The translations under genes were made by a program, and so were the position numbers. The notes beneath the pieces were generated by a model. The model was not told where the DNA came from and searched no databases. It was given only the letters and a program-made list of their open reading frames with translations. From positions 1 through 64,000 of the forward strand of contig CAZFKP010000009.1 of the NCBI GenBank assembly GCA_964518725.1: a DNA stretch of 64,000 nt, read 5' to 3'. This stretch comes from JANRKF01 sp964518725. GTDB lineage: Bacteria; Pseudomonadota; Alphaproteobacteria; Rickettsiales; SXRF01. Shown in pieces: positions 24,779 through 32,717 of the stretch (position 1 is its first letter; each line of letters opens with the position of its first letter).

Positions 24779-26437
24779 ATGGCCTCCTACCAATATGTCT
24801 ATGTGATGAAAGACCTCTCCAAAGCCTATCCGGGTGGGAAAAAGGTGCTGGAGGGAATTTACCTGTCGTTTTTGCCGGGCGTGAAAATCGGCGTGCTGGG
24901 GCCGAACGGCTCGGGTAAATCGACGCTGCTCAAAATCATGGCGGGGCTGGATAAGGAATATAATGGCGAAGCATGGGCAGCAGAAGGTGCGCGCGTGGGA
25001 TTCCTGCCGCAGGAGCCGCAGCTTGACCCTAAACTCGATGTAATGGGCAACATCATGGGCGCGCTCGCCGAGCGTAAAGCGTTGGTCGACCGCTATAATG
25101 AACTAATGGCGAACTACGATGATGCGAATGCCGACGAAGCCGCAAAACTGCAAGACCAGATTGATGCCACCAATAGCTGGGATCTCGAGCGCGAGATCGA
25201 AATCGCGATGGATGCGCTGCGCTGCCCGCCGAGGGATGCGGATGTAACGAAAATTTCCGGCGGTGAAAAACGCCGCGTGGCACTGTGCAAATTGCTGCTG
25301 GAAAAACCTGATTTACTGCTGCTCGATGAACCGACCAACCATCTGGATGCGGAGTCGGTGGCGTGGCTGGAGCATTTCCTGAAGGAATATAAAGGCACGG
25401 TGGTGATGGTCACCCACGATCGTTACTTCCTCGATAATGTCACCGGCTGGATTCTCGAACTCGACCGCGGCACAGGCATTCCGTATGAAGGTAATTATTC
25501 GGAATATCTGACCCAGAAACAAAAACGCCTTGAGCAGGAAAAATCCGAAGAAGGTGCGCGCGCCAAGCGTATGGCAAGCGAGCTTGAGTGGATTCGCCAA
25601 GGTGCAAAAGCCCGTCAGGCCAAATCCAAAGCGCGTATTGCGGCTTATGAAGCGATGGTGGCGCAAGAGCAAAAAGCCCAAGTGGGTGTCGCACAAATCG
25701 TCATCCCCCCTGCCCCACGCCTCGGTCAGAATGTCATTCAGGCGGAAGGAATTTCCAAAGGCTTTGGCGATAAATTGCTCATTGATAACCTCACTTTCTC
25801 GCTGCCACCGGGCGGCATCGTGGGTATTGTGGGGCCGAACGGTGCGGGAAAAACCACCTTGTTCAAGATGATCACCGGCAATGAAAAACCTGATTCCGGC
25901 ACGTTCAAAGTCGGCGAATCGGTGGTGCTCGGCTATGTCGACCAGTCGCGCGATTCGCTCGATGACAAGAAATCGGTATGGGAAGAAATCTCCGGCGGCG
26001 ATGAGGAAATTTATCTCGGGAAAAAACTGGTGAAATCGCGCGCCTATTGCTCAAGCTTCAACTTCAAAGGCAGCGACCAGCAGAAGAAAGTCGGCGTGCT
26101 TTCCGGCGGTGAGCGCAACCGCGTGCATCTAGCAAAAATGCTACGCAAGGAAGCGAACGTATTGCTGCTCGACGAACCGACCAACGACCTCGACGTGGAA
26201 ACCTTGCGCGCGCTGGAAGATGCGCTTTCCGATTTCTCCGGCTGTGCTGTCATCATCTCGCACGACCGCTGGTTCTTAGACCGCATCGCCACCCACATCC
26301 TCGCCTTCGAGGGCGATTCCCATGTGGAATGGTTCGAGGGCAACTATGAGGCTTACGAGAATGATTTGAAGCGCCGCTTAGGTGTCGATACGCTCGTGCC
26401 GCAGAAGGTGAAATATCGGCCGATTACGCGGGGGTAA
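24779..26437 (+). CDS. ettA: Energy-dependent translational throttle protein EttA (ABC-F)
   Basis: 552-residue soluble ABC-F ATPase that binds the ribosomal E site and gates entry into elongation according to ATP/ADP ratio. Two nucleotide-binding domains: Walker A GPNGSGKST at 41-49 and GPNGAGKTT near 351, signatures SGGEKRR and SGGERNR, Walker B LLLLDEPTNHLD and LLLDEPTNDLD. A charged interdomain linker (about 240-290) and the KYRPITRG end are typical of EttA. AGGGAA precedes the ATG. The end overlaps gltX by 14 bases, convergent. Confidence 0.96.
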   Translation: MASYQYVYVMKDLSKAYPGGKKVLEGIYLSFLPGVKIGVLGPNGSGKSTLLKIMAGLDKEYNGEAWAAEGARVGFLPQEPQLDPKLDVMGNIMGALAERKALVDRYNELMANYDDANADEAAKLQDQIDATNSWDLEREIEIAMDALRCPPRDADVTKISGGEKRRVALCKLLLEKPDLLLLDEPTNHLDAESVAWLEHFLKEYKGTVVMVTHDRYFLDNVTGWILELDRGTGIPYEGNYSEYLTQKQKRLEQEKSEEGARAKRMASELEWIRQGAKARQAKSKARIAAYEAMVAQEQKAQVGVAQIVIPPAPRLGQNVIQAEGISKGFGDKLLIDNLTFSLPPGGIVGIVGPNGAGKTTLFKMITGNEKPDSGTFKVGESVVLGYVDQSRDSLDDKKSVWEEISGGDEEIYLGKKLVKSRAYCSSFNFKGSDQQKKVGVLSGGERNRVHLAKMLRKEANVLLLDEPTNDLDVETLRALEDALSDFSGCAVIISHDRWFLDRIATHILAFEGDSHVEWFEGNYEAYENDLKRRLGVDTLVPQKVKYRPITRG

Positions 26438-27740
26438 TTCTTACGCCCAATAAGCGTGGTTTAATTTTTACCGCACCCAAGAGTGGAAGAAGTTTCTTCA
26501 TTTCCGGCCCGTGTTCCATACCCGTTAAAGCCTTACGAAGCGGCATAAACAACTCTTTCCCCTTACGCCCGGTTTGTTCTTTGATAATTGCGATCCATTG
26601 ATCGTAAGTATTTTCGTCCCATGGCTCAGGAGGAAGCAGCATAAGGGCTTTCTGCAAAAATCCCCTATCTTCATCTCCGAAATGCACATCAACATCTTTA
26701 TATACAATATTCCACCAGTCTTTGGCTTCGGAAATATTTTTTATGTTGGCACGAATGCTATTCCAAAATTCTTCCCCAAGATAACCAAGCTGCTCCTTTA
26801 CTGCACTATATGGCAAGTTATGCAGCAATTTCTCGTTCAGTTTTTCCAGTTCCGCTACATCATAATTCGCGGGTGCACGACCGAATTTCTTGAAATCAAA
26901 ACTTTCAACGAGCCTGCTTAAATCATCAAACGCTTCCACCGAATCAGATGTACCGATGCGCCCGAGCAGCGAATTAATCGCCATCGGCATGATGCCTGCC
27001 TCTCGCATCCCGCGGATGTCGTTGCCGCCTACGCGCTTGGAGAGCTCGCCGTCTTTGGTTTTGAGCAGCGCCATATGCGCGAACATCGGCACTTTGAAGC
27101 CGAGTGCTTCATATAATTGCACCTGCACCGCCGAGTTACTCACATGGTCTTCGCCGCGAATGACGTGGGTAATGTTGTAGTCACCATCGTCCACCACCGA
27201 GGCGAGTGTATATAAAGGCACGCCATCTTCGCGAATCAGTACCGGATCGCTCATATGGGTAGCTTTGAAGCGCGTTTCACCGCGAATCAGGTCATGCCAC
27301 AAAAGCTCGCCATCATTAAGCTGAAAGCGCCAATGCGGTTTGCGGTTTTTCTGTTCGTCGGTCACTTTTTGGCTGGCGCGATTATAAATCGGCGGGAGCC
27401 CACGCGCAGCGAGCTGTTTGCGCTGGATATCCAGCTCCTCGGGCGTTTCGTAACACGGATAAAGCCGGTCAGCCTTCATCAACTGCTCGATCGCTTCGTT
27501 ATAACGTACAAAGCGACTGGACTGGTTAAACGTCGAATCCCAATTAAGCCCCAGCCACGCCATGTCTTCCTTGATCGCAGCCTCATATTCCGTGCGCGAG
27601 CGCTCGAGATCCGTATCATCAATCCGCAGAATAAATTCGCCGCCCATTTTCCGCACAAACAGCCAGTTCACCAGCGCCGTGCGGACATTGCCAACGTGCA
27701 GGTAGCCAGTGGGGGACGGAGCAAAACGAGCGCGATTCAT
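26424..27740 (-). CDS. gltX: Glutamyl-tRNA synthetase
   Basis: 438-residue class I aminoacyl-tRNA synthetase. RFAPSPTGYLHVGN contains the HIGH-type motif (HVGN) and GELSKRVGG the KMSKS-type loop. The length and the VGG after the loop resemble the second GltX found in many alphaproteobacteria rather than the common KLSKRHG form. Alphaproteobacteria often have two copies, one of which can charge tRNA-Gln for later amidation; whether this one does cannot be told here. Codon usage in its 5' half looks more AT-rich than its neighbours. Confidence 0.95.
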   Translation of the reverse strand: MNRARFAPSPTGYLHVGNVRTALVNWLFVRKMGGEFILRIDDTDLERSRTEYEAAIKEDMAWLGLNWDSTFNQSSRFVRYNEAIEQLMKADRLYPCYETPEELDIQRKQLAARGLPPIYNRASQKVTDEQKNRKPHWRFQLNDGELLWHDLIRGETRFKATHMSDPVLIREDGVPLYTLASVVDDGDYNITHVIRGEDHVSNSAVQVQLYEALGFKVPMFAHMALLKTKDGELSKRVGGNDIRGMREAGIMPMAINSLLGRIGTSDSVEAFDDLSRLVESFDFKKFGRAPANYDVAELEKLNEKLLHNLPYSAVKEQLGYLGEEFWNSIRANIKNISEAKDWWNIVYKDVDVHFGDEDRGFLQKALMLLPPEPWDENTYDQWIAIIKEQTGRKGKELFMPLRKALTGMEHGPEMKKLLPLLGAVKIKPRLLGVRITPA

Positions 27741-27821
27741 GGGCTAACAACCTTGAAAATATTAGAAAAACCATGCATATGCGCTCGCCGCACAAATTGC
27801 AATACTAATCCTACAAACCTG

Positions 27822-27850
27822 TTGACAGTGTGGGCATCCGTGCCTATATT
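27822..27850 (+). promoter_or_regulatory. Consensus sigma-70 promoter of rplU-rpmA
   Basis: TTGACA at 27822-27827 and TATATT at 27845-27850 are separated by exactly 17 bases. Transcription should start around 27857 and run into rplU. It is the strongest promoter I can see in the window, fitting a ribosomal-protein operon. Confidence 0.85.
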
Positions 27851-27859
27851 GCCCGTCCC

Positions 27860-27878
27860 TTTACGCGAGAAGCGTGAA
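27860..27878 (+). promoter_or_regulatory. Hairpin at the 5' end of the rplU leader
   Basis: TTTACGC (27860-27866) pairs with GCGTGAA (27872-27878), seven pairs with one G-U, around a GAGAA loop. Given the promoter just upstream it would sit at or near the very 5' end of the transcript, where it could protect the RNA or take part in feedback control. AGGTGG at 27895-27900 remains free for the ribosome. Confidence 0.45.
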
Positions 27879-27905
27879 TAAATAGTTAAAAATCAGGTGG
27901 TTGTT

Positions 27906-28193
27906 ATGTTTGCAGTGGTTCGCACAGGCGGAAAGCAATATAAAGTGGCCAGCGGCGATGTGGTCGCGGTCGAAAAACTCGAAGGCAATGTCGGCGATAA
28001 AGTCGAGCTTTCGGACGTGCTCATGGTCGGCAGCAAAATCGGCGCCGGCGCGAAAGTGCTCGCTGAAATCGTGAAACAGTTCCGCGACGAGAAGGTGATT
28101 ATCTTCAAAAAACGCCGCCGTCACAATTACCGCCGCAAAAAAGGTCATCGTCAATACCTGACCGAAATCAAAATCACTGACATTAAAGCATAA
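27906..28193 (+). CDS. rplU: 50S ribosomal protein L21
   Basis: 95-residue protein that binds 23S rRNA together with L20. MFAVVRTGGKQYKV at the N-terminus and the basic RRRHNYRRKKGHRQ stretch near the end are diagnostic. The ATG at 27906 was preferred over the in-frame GTG at 27897 because AGGTGG (27895-27900) is correctly spaced only for the ATG. First gene of the rplU-rpmA-obgE operon. Confidence 0.98.
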   Translation: MFAVVRTGGKQYKVASGDVVAVEKLEGNVGDKVELSDVLMVGSKIGAGAKVLAEIVKQFRDEKVIIFKKRRRHNYRRKKGHRQYLTEIKITDIKA

Positions 28194-28212
28194 GAGAAAT
28201 TAGGAGCACGCC

Positions 28213-28461
28213 ATGGCACATAAAAAAGCAGGTGGTTCATCACGTAACGGGCGCGATTCACGTGGCCGCCGTTTGGGCGTTAAAAAATTCGGTGGCGAGA
28301 CCGTCATTCCGGGCAACATCCTCGTCCGCCAGCGCGGCACGAAATTCTATCCCGGCGTAGGCGTCGATATGGGGCTTGACCATACACTGTTCGCCGTGGC
28401 CGAAGGCAAGGTGGTCTTTCGCGAAAAAACCGGGAAGATGACGGTTTCTGTCGTCGCGTAA
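28213..28461 (+). CDS. rpmA: 50S ribosomal protein L27
   Basis: 82-residue protein whose N-terminal tail reaches the peptidyl transferase centre. MAHKKAGGSSRNGRDS starts directly at the mature AHKK end, with no cleaved extension as in Firmicutes. RRLGVKKFGGE and RQRGTKFYPG are diagnostic. It lies 19 bases after rplU with TTAGGAG upstream. Confidence 0.98.
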   Translation: MAHKKAGGSSRNGRDSRGRRLGVKKFGGETVIPGNILVRQRGTKFYPGVGVDMGLDHTLFAVAEGKVVFREKTGKMTVSVVA

Positions 28462-28467
28462 GGTGTC

Positions 28468-28824
28468 ATGGCTTTGGATCGCGATTGGAAAAATTTCCCC
28501 GACAAAGCGCTGATGGGCGTCCATTTCCAAAAAGAGCAGGGCGCTGAGCTTATCTATTGGACATCCGCCAACCCCGATACAACTGCAGAGATGTGCGGAC
28601 GCCTTATCGCAGCTGAAATTCCCTACAGCCATAAGCCGCATTCAGTTTGGACTCCTAATCCATCGATGGAATCAACAAGCCCAGCGATTGGCAGCTCACA
28701 TGTGGTAGAGCGCCTGGAAATTGAAACCCGTCCAAACCTCGAAAAATTTGTGGCTGCCGGCGGTAAATTTGCAACCAGCATCCACTACGAGAGATCCGCC
28801 TCCCCCACAACGCTGACACGCTGA
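28468..28824 (+). CDS. Hypothetical protein inserted between rpmA and obgE
   Basis: 118 residues beginning 6 bases after rpmA with AAGGTG upstream. No signal peptide or membrane segment. The sequence contains IYWTSANPDTTAEMCGRL, a Ser/Pro-rich middle and an acidic helix, and I recognise no family. Its position suggests co-transcription with ribosomal genes. Many alphaproteobacteria have an acetyltransferase gene in this slot, but no acetyl-CoA motif is visible here. Confidence 0.6.
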   Translation: MALDRDWKNFPDKALMGVHFQKEQGAELIYWTSANPDTTAEMCGRLIAAEIPYSHKPHSVWTPNPSMESTSPAIGSSHVVERLEIETRPNLEKFVAAGGKFATSIHYERSASPTTLTR

Positions 28825-28875
28825 TTTCCCAGATGCCCGCTTGGAATCAGGCGGACACTATGATAAGCAGCTCTT

Positions 28876-29886
28876 ATGAAATTCCTTGATGAAGCAAAGA
28901 TTTATATTCGCAGCGGCGACGGCGGCAACGGCTGCGTGTCGTTCAGGCGCGAAAAATTCATTCCCGATGGTGGCCCCGATGGCGGCAATGGCGGGCGCGG
29001 CGGCGATGTGGTGGTCGAATGCATCGGCGGCCTCAATACGCTGATCGATTTCCGCTACCAGCAGCACTTCAAGGCAAAAAAAGGCCAGCACGGCATGGGC
29101 AGCAACTGCACCGGCCTGTCGGCGAATGATCTCATCATCCAGTTACCGCTCGGCACGCAGATCCTCGACGAAGACAAAGAAACCGTCATCGCCGACCTCA
29201 CACAGGTCGGCCAGCGTATCGTGCTCGCCGAAGGCGGCAAGGGCGGGCTGGGCAACCAGTGTTTTAAATCATCGACGAACCAGTCGCCGCGCCAATCAAC
29301 ACCGGGAATCGAAGGGCAGGAACGCTGGCTATGGCTACGGCTGAAACTCATGTCGGAAGCGGGATTGCTTGGGCTTCCGAATGCCGGGAAATCCACTTTC
29401 CTTGCAAGTGTGTCGCGTGCAAAACCGAAAATTGCCGATTATCCATTCACCACCCTCACCCCACAACTCGGCGTGGTTTATGTTGACCAGAAAGAATTTG
29501 TGCTGGCCGACATTCCCGGCCTTATCGAAGGCGCCTCGGAAGGCGTCGGACTTGGCACGCGCTTCCTTGGCCATGTCGAGCGCGCAGGTATCCTGCTGCA
29601 CCTGATCGACGGCACGCAGGAAGATGTGGTCACGGCCTACAAAACCATCCGCGCTGAACTTAAAGCCTATTCACCGGAACTTGCCAAAACCAAGGAGTTG
29701 TTAGCACTCAATAAATGTGACGCACTGCTGCCGGAAGAAATTGAAAAGAAATCCGCGCTGCTTAAAAAAGCAAGCAAGAAAAAAATCTGGCCGATTTCGG
29801 CGGCGACCGGCGACGGGGTGAAACCGCTGCTGCGCGAAATGATGAAAGCCGTGGAAAGCGCACGCCATACGGACAATGAAAAATGA
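28876..29886 (+). CDS. obgE: GTPase Obg/CgtA
   Basis: 336-residue GTPase required for 50S assembly and stress control. The Gly-rich Obg fold occupies about 1-158 (SGDGGNGCVSFRREKF, GGPDGGNGGRGGDV). The G domain follows: GLPNAGKST (G1), DIPGLIEGASEGVGLG (G3 and switch II), NKCDAL (G4). It lacks the long acidic C-terminal extension seen in some relatives. It overlaps the downstream oxygenase by ATGA. Confidence 0.97.
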   Translation: MKFLDEAKIYIRSGDGGNGCVSFRREKFIPDGGPDGGNGGRGGDVVVECIGGLNTLIDFRYQQHFKAKKGQHGMGSNCTGLSANDLIIQLPLGTQILDEDKETVIADLTQVGQRIVLAEGGKGGLGNQCFKSSTNQSPRQSTPGIEGQERWLWLRLKLMSEAGLLGLPNAGKSTFLASVSRAKPKIADYPFTTLTPQLGVVYVDQKEFVLADIPGLIEGASEGVGLGTRFLGHVERAGILLHLIDGTQEDVVTAYKTIRAELKAYSPELAKTKELLALNKCDALLPEEIEKKSALLKKASKKKIWPISAATGDGVKPLLREMMKAVESARHTDNEK

Positions 29887-30707
29887 CCGCCAGCAGCCGA
29901 CGTGAAATTGCCGGTTTCATCGCAGCGCGGCTGGAACAGGAAATCGCAGCGTTTACTGAAGCCTATCGCGTTTCCGGTAGCATCCCACATATCGTTATCG
30001 ACCAGCTGCTGCCTGATTCTTTGGCAAATGCAATTGCCAACGCATTCCCACCGACTTCCGAGATGATCCAAAAATCGACCCTGCGCGAACGCAAATGCAT
30101 CTCATCGCAAATGAACCTGCATGCGCCTTTGGTTGAAGAAGCCCTGTTCGCATTCCATAACCCGCGCATTGTAGCACTGATCGAACGCATCACCGGGCAT
30201 ACGCCGCTGCATGCCGATCCGATGCTCTATGCTGGCGGCATTTCTAGCATGGAACATGGTGCTTTCCTCAACCCGCACATTGATAATTCGCACAACCGCA
30301 CCCGCACGCTGTGGCGTTCGCTGAACCTGCTCTATTATGTGTCACCCGGCTGGGAACTGGTGCATGGCGGCAATCTTGAACTCTGGCCGCATGGCATGAA
30401 GAAACCGCCAATCACGATTGCCAGTCGCTTTAACCGGCTGGTCATCATGGCAACTCACCACCACTCGCTACATTCCGTCAACCCGGTGAGGGCAAATGCA
30501 GCGCGCAACTGCATCTCAAATTATTATTTCTCGGAAACACCGATGCACCCCGAACAGCCGTTCCATATCACTGCCTTCCGCGGCCGCCCGGAACAACCGC
30601 TGCGCGACCTCATCCTGCGCGGCGACGCCGCCTTACGCACGGGATTGCGGCGGCTGAAAAGCGGCGGGTTTTTTAAAACCGGACATTGGTACGAGAAATC
30701 CCAATAG
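29883..30707 (+). CDS. 2-oxoglutarate/Fe(II)-dependent oxygenase (prolyl 4-hydroxylase-like)
   Basis: 274 residues with a double-stranded beta-helix oxygenase signature: NPHIDNSH supplies His132 and Asp134, HHSLHSVNPV the distal iron ligand His197, and Arg208 in ARNCISNYYF would hold 2-oxoglutarate. The metal triad and the Arg are intact, so activity is likely. It is translationally coupled to obgE (ATGA). Prolyl hydroxylase-like enzymes include ribosomal protein hydroxylases in eukaryotes, and its place beside rplU, rpmA and obgE makes a translation factor a tempting but unproven substrate; small molecules or surface sugars are alternatives. Confidence 0.8.
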   Translation: MTASSRREIAGFIAARLEQEIAAFTEAYRVSGSIPHIVIDQLLPDSLANAIANAFPPTSEMIQKSTLRERKCISSQMNLHAPLVEEALFAFHNPRIVALIERITGHTPLHADPMLYAGGISSMEHGAFLNPHIDNSHNRTRTLWRSLNLLYYVSPGWELVHGGNLELWPHGMKKPPITIASRFNRLVIMATHHHSLHSVNPVRANAARNCISNYYFSETPMHPEQPFHITAFRGRPEQPLRDLILRGDAALRTGLRRLKSGGFFKTGHWYEKSQ

Positions 30708-30714
30708 CACAGGC

Positions 30715-31389
30715 CTAACCGGAAACAGCTTCAATCGTCGCTTCGTCTTCCAGGAAATGCTTGTTGCGCGAACTGGTCGACTGATAAATCTGCGATGCGT
30801 AGCGCACGTTCGATAAGGATGGGCTGGCGCTGGTTTCCGCGCGCGCCTTGGGTGCCGGCGGCGGTGATGCAATATTCTGGGTCGCCGCCTGTACGGTCGG
30901 CTGTTTAACAACCTGTTGTTGAATGGATTCACGCACCACACCTTGTGTTTTTTCTTCCGCCAGCAATTTCGCAAATAAATTATTCGCCGCCGGTTCCGGC
31001 AAGGCCGCATTACTCGGCTTGTATTTTACCTGACTCGCCGCCACCAGTGCTTCGTACACGGCAAGAAATTCCACCGCACCAGGAACGTCCTGCGATAAAA
31101 GTTGGGTGGCAAAGATAGCACTGGCACCAAGCGTCGCGCTGCTGGTGCTCAGGGACGATGGAATGAGTGTCGCAAGCGGCGGAGCAATCGGTGTAAAAGA
31201 AGTGGACGGAGCAGGCGGCGACGCATAGACGCCATTACCTTTGCCATCCGGGCCAATCGAGGGAACCGAAACCGATGGCGCCACACTATCCGGCAGCACG
31301 CGCAACGCCGAAGTCCCCGGCAGCGGCGTCGCTACCAAAGAAACTTGAGTTGGCGGTGGTAGTTGTGTAATAGTTGCGACAGGCATCAT
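30715..31389 (-). CDS. Hypothetical Pro/Ser/Ala-rich protein
   Basis: 224 residues with no signal peptide or membrane helix evident. Residues 1-90 are rich in Pro, Ser, Thr and Val (likely disordered); a short helical region follows at about 95-155 (VEFLAVYEALVAASQVKY, NNLFAKLLAEEK), then a Gln/Pro/Ser-rich tail ending EDEATIEAVSG. I recognise no family. It is convergent with the oxygenase gene (7-base gap) and divergent from the Sco gene. Low-complexity composition limits homology inference. Confidence 0.6.
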   Translation of the reverse strand: MMPVATITQLPPPTQVSLVATPLPGTSALRVLPDSVAPSVSVPSIGPDGKGNGVYASPPAPSTSFTPIAPPLATLIPSSLSTSSATLGASAIFATQLLSQDVPGAVEFLAVYEALVAASQVKYKPSNAALPEPAANNLFAKLLAEEKTQGVVRESIQQQVVKQPTVQAATQNIASPPPAPKARAETSASPSLSNVRYASQIYQSTSSRNKHFLEDEATIEAVSG

Positions 31390-31482
31390 GCCCTAGGCGC
31401 GCCCCCCAGCGCTTTTGCTAAATGCTAAGAGTAGTATACCATACCATGACCACTACTAGCAACACACACTAAGGCTCTGATA

Positions 31483-32064
31483 ATGAACAAATTTCTATCT
31501 GTTACCCTTCTCCTGATGCTGGTTATTACCGGGATTTCCCTGCTTGCGACCCGCGAAAGCACTCCTTCACTGCCAGCAGATTCGGCGAGCGGGAAAGCGT
31601 CGATTGGCGGCGCATTCACTCTCATCGACCGAAATGGGAACAGCATCAGCGATTCAGAATTCCGTGGCAAAATCATGATGGTATTTTTCGGCTTTACCCA
31701 CTGCCCGGACGTTTGCCCGCTTACCCTCGCCACCTACACCAGCACGCTCGAACTGCTGGGCGACAAGGCCTCACTGGTGGCACCGGTTTTCATCACGATT
31801 GACCCAGCGCGTGATACGCCGGAACGCCTTAAGGAATTCCTTGCCAACTTTGACCCTCGTATTATCGGCCTGACCGGAACCGAAGCGCAAATCAAGGATG
31901 TGGCAGCGCTCTACAAAACCTATTATTCCGAAGAGCAAGGCGGCATGATGAATCACTCGGCGCTGATTTATATCATGGGTAAAGACGGTGCCTACATTGA
32001 GCATTTCCCGCACACAATCGCGCCAGAGAAACTTACCAAGGCGTTGCTGGAGGTAGTGCCCTAA
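31483..32064 (+). CDS. Sco1/SenC/PrrC-family copper chaperone
   Basis: 193-residue membrane-anchored thioredoxin-fold protein: N-terminal helix (5-23), then FFGFTHCPDVCP with copper ligands Cys74 and Cys78, and His158 in MMNHSALIY as third ligand. Needed for loading CuA of cytochrome c oxidase or for thiol reduction. This is the classical family form, unlike the Tat-type relative at 16714. It overlaps gmk by one base (TAATG). Confidence 0.94.
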   Translation: MNKFLSVTLLLMLVITGISLLATRESTPSLPADSASGKASIGGAFTLIDRNGNSISDSEFRGKIMMVFFGFTHCPDVCPLTLATYTSTLELLGDKASLVAPVFITIDPARDTPERLKEFLANFDPRIIGLTGTEAQIKDVAALYKTYYSEEQGGMMNHSALIYIMGKDGAYIEHFPHTIAPEKLTKALLEVVP

Positions 32065-32717
32065 TGTCATTACAAACCTCCGTCGAACTGAATCGCCGCG
32101 GCCTGATGTTCATCCTCTCCTCGCCGTCGGGAGCCGGGAAAACCTCGCTTTCACGCGCGCTCATGGATACATACAAAGACGCACCACCACACGAATCCAT
32201 CCATATGTCGGTATCGGTGACCACACGCAAACCACGGCCCGGCGAAATGCACGGGCGGGATTATTTTTTCGTGAGCCACGAGGATTTCCTGAATATGGCA
32301 AGCGGCGGCGAACTGCTCGAACATGCCAAAGTATTTGATTATCACTATGGCACCCCGGCAAGCTTCGTACGCAACCACATTGAAAACGGCACCGACGTGC
32401 TGTTCGACATTGACTGGCAGGGCACGCGGCAACTGGCGGAGAAGGCACGCAGCGAAGTGGTGAGCGTATTCATCCTGCCGCCATCGATGAAGGAGCTGGA
32501 GCGCCGCTTGCGCGCCCGCGCGCAGGACAGCGACTCAGTGGTGGCAAGCCGGATGGGCAAAGCCGCCGCCGAGATCAGCCATTGGAGTGAATATGATTAT
32601 GTGCTGGTCAACCACGATTTCGACCAGACGCTTGCCAAGATCAACGATATTCTAAAAGCCGAACGATTGAAACGTAGCCGCCAACTAGGGCTTGCCGACT
32701 TTATCGCGCAGCTCTAA
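32064..32717 (+). CDS. gmk: Guanylate kinase
   Basis: 217-residue P-loop kinase converting GMP to GDP. SSPSGAGKTSL is the Walker A motif; VSVTTRKPRPGEMHGRDYFFV is the GMP-binding region. The C-terminal 33 bases overlap ksgA on the opposite strand. Coupling to the Sco gene (shared TAATG) has no obvious functional logic. Confidence 0.97.
   Translation: MSLQTSVELNRRGLMFILSSPSGAGKTSLSRALMDTYKDAPPHESIHMSVSVTTRKPRPGEMHGRDYFFVSHEDFLNMASGGELLEHAKVFDYHYGTPASFVRNHIENGTDVLFDIDWQGTRQLAEKARSEVVSVFILPPSMKELERRLRARAQDSDSVVASRMGKAAAEISHWSEYDYVLVNHDFDQTLAKINDILKAERLKRSRQLGLADFIAQL

Noticed and set aside
28825..28875. Possible hairpin CCGC/GCGG in the spacer before obgE
   Set aside because: Four-base stem with a 10-base loop and no T-run; too weak for a terminator.
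31391..31404. Adjacent CCTAGG and GGCGCGCC restriction-site-like sequences
   Set aside because: They look like a cloning scar but lie in the natural upstream region of the orphan gene, with no vector sequence around. Coincidence in GC-rich DNA.
31432..31459. Imperfect AGTAGT/ACTACT inverted repeat before the classical Sco gene
   Set aside because: Only six bases per arm with a 16-base spacer, so chance is a sufficient explanation.
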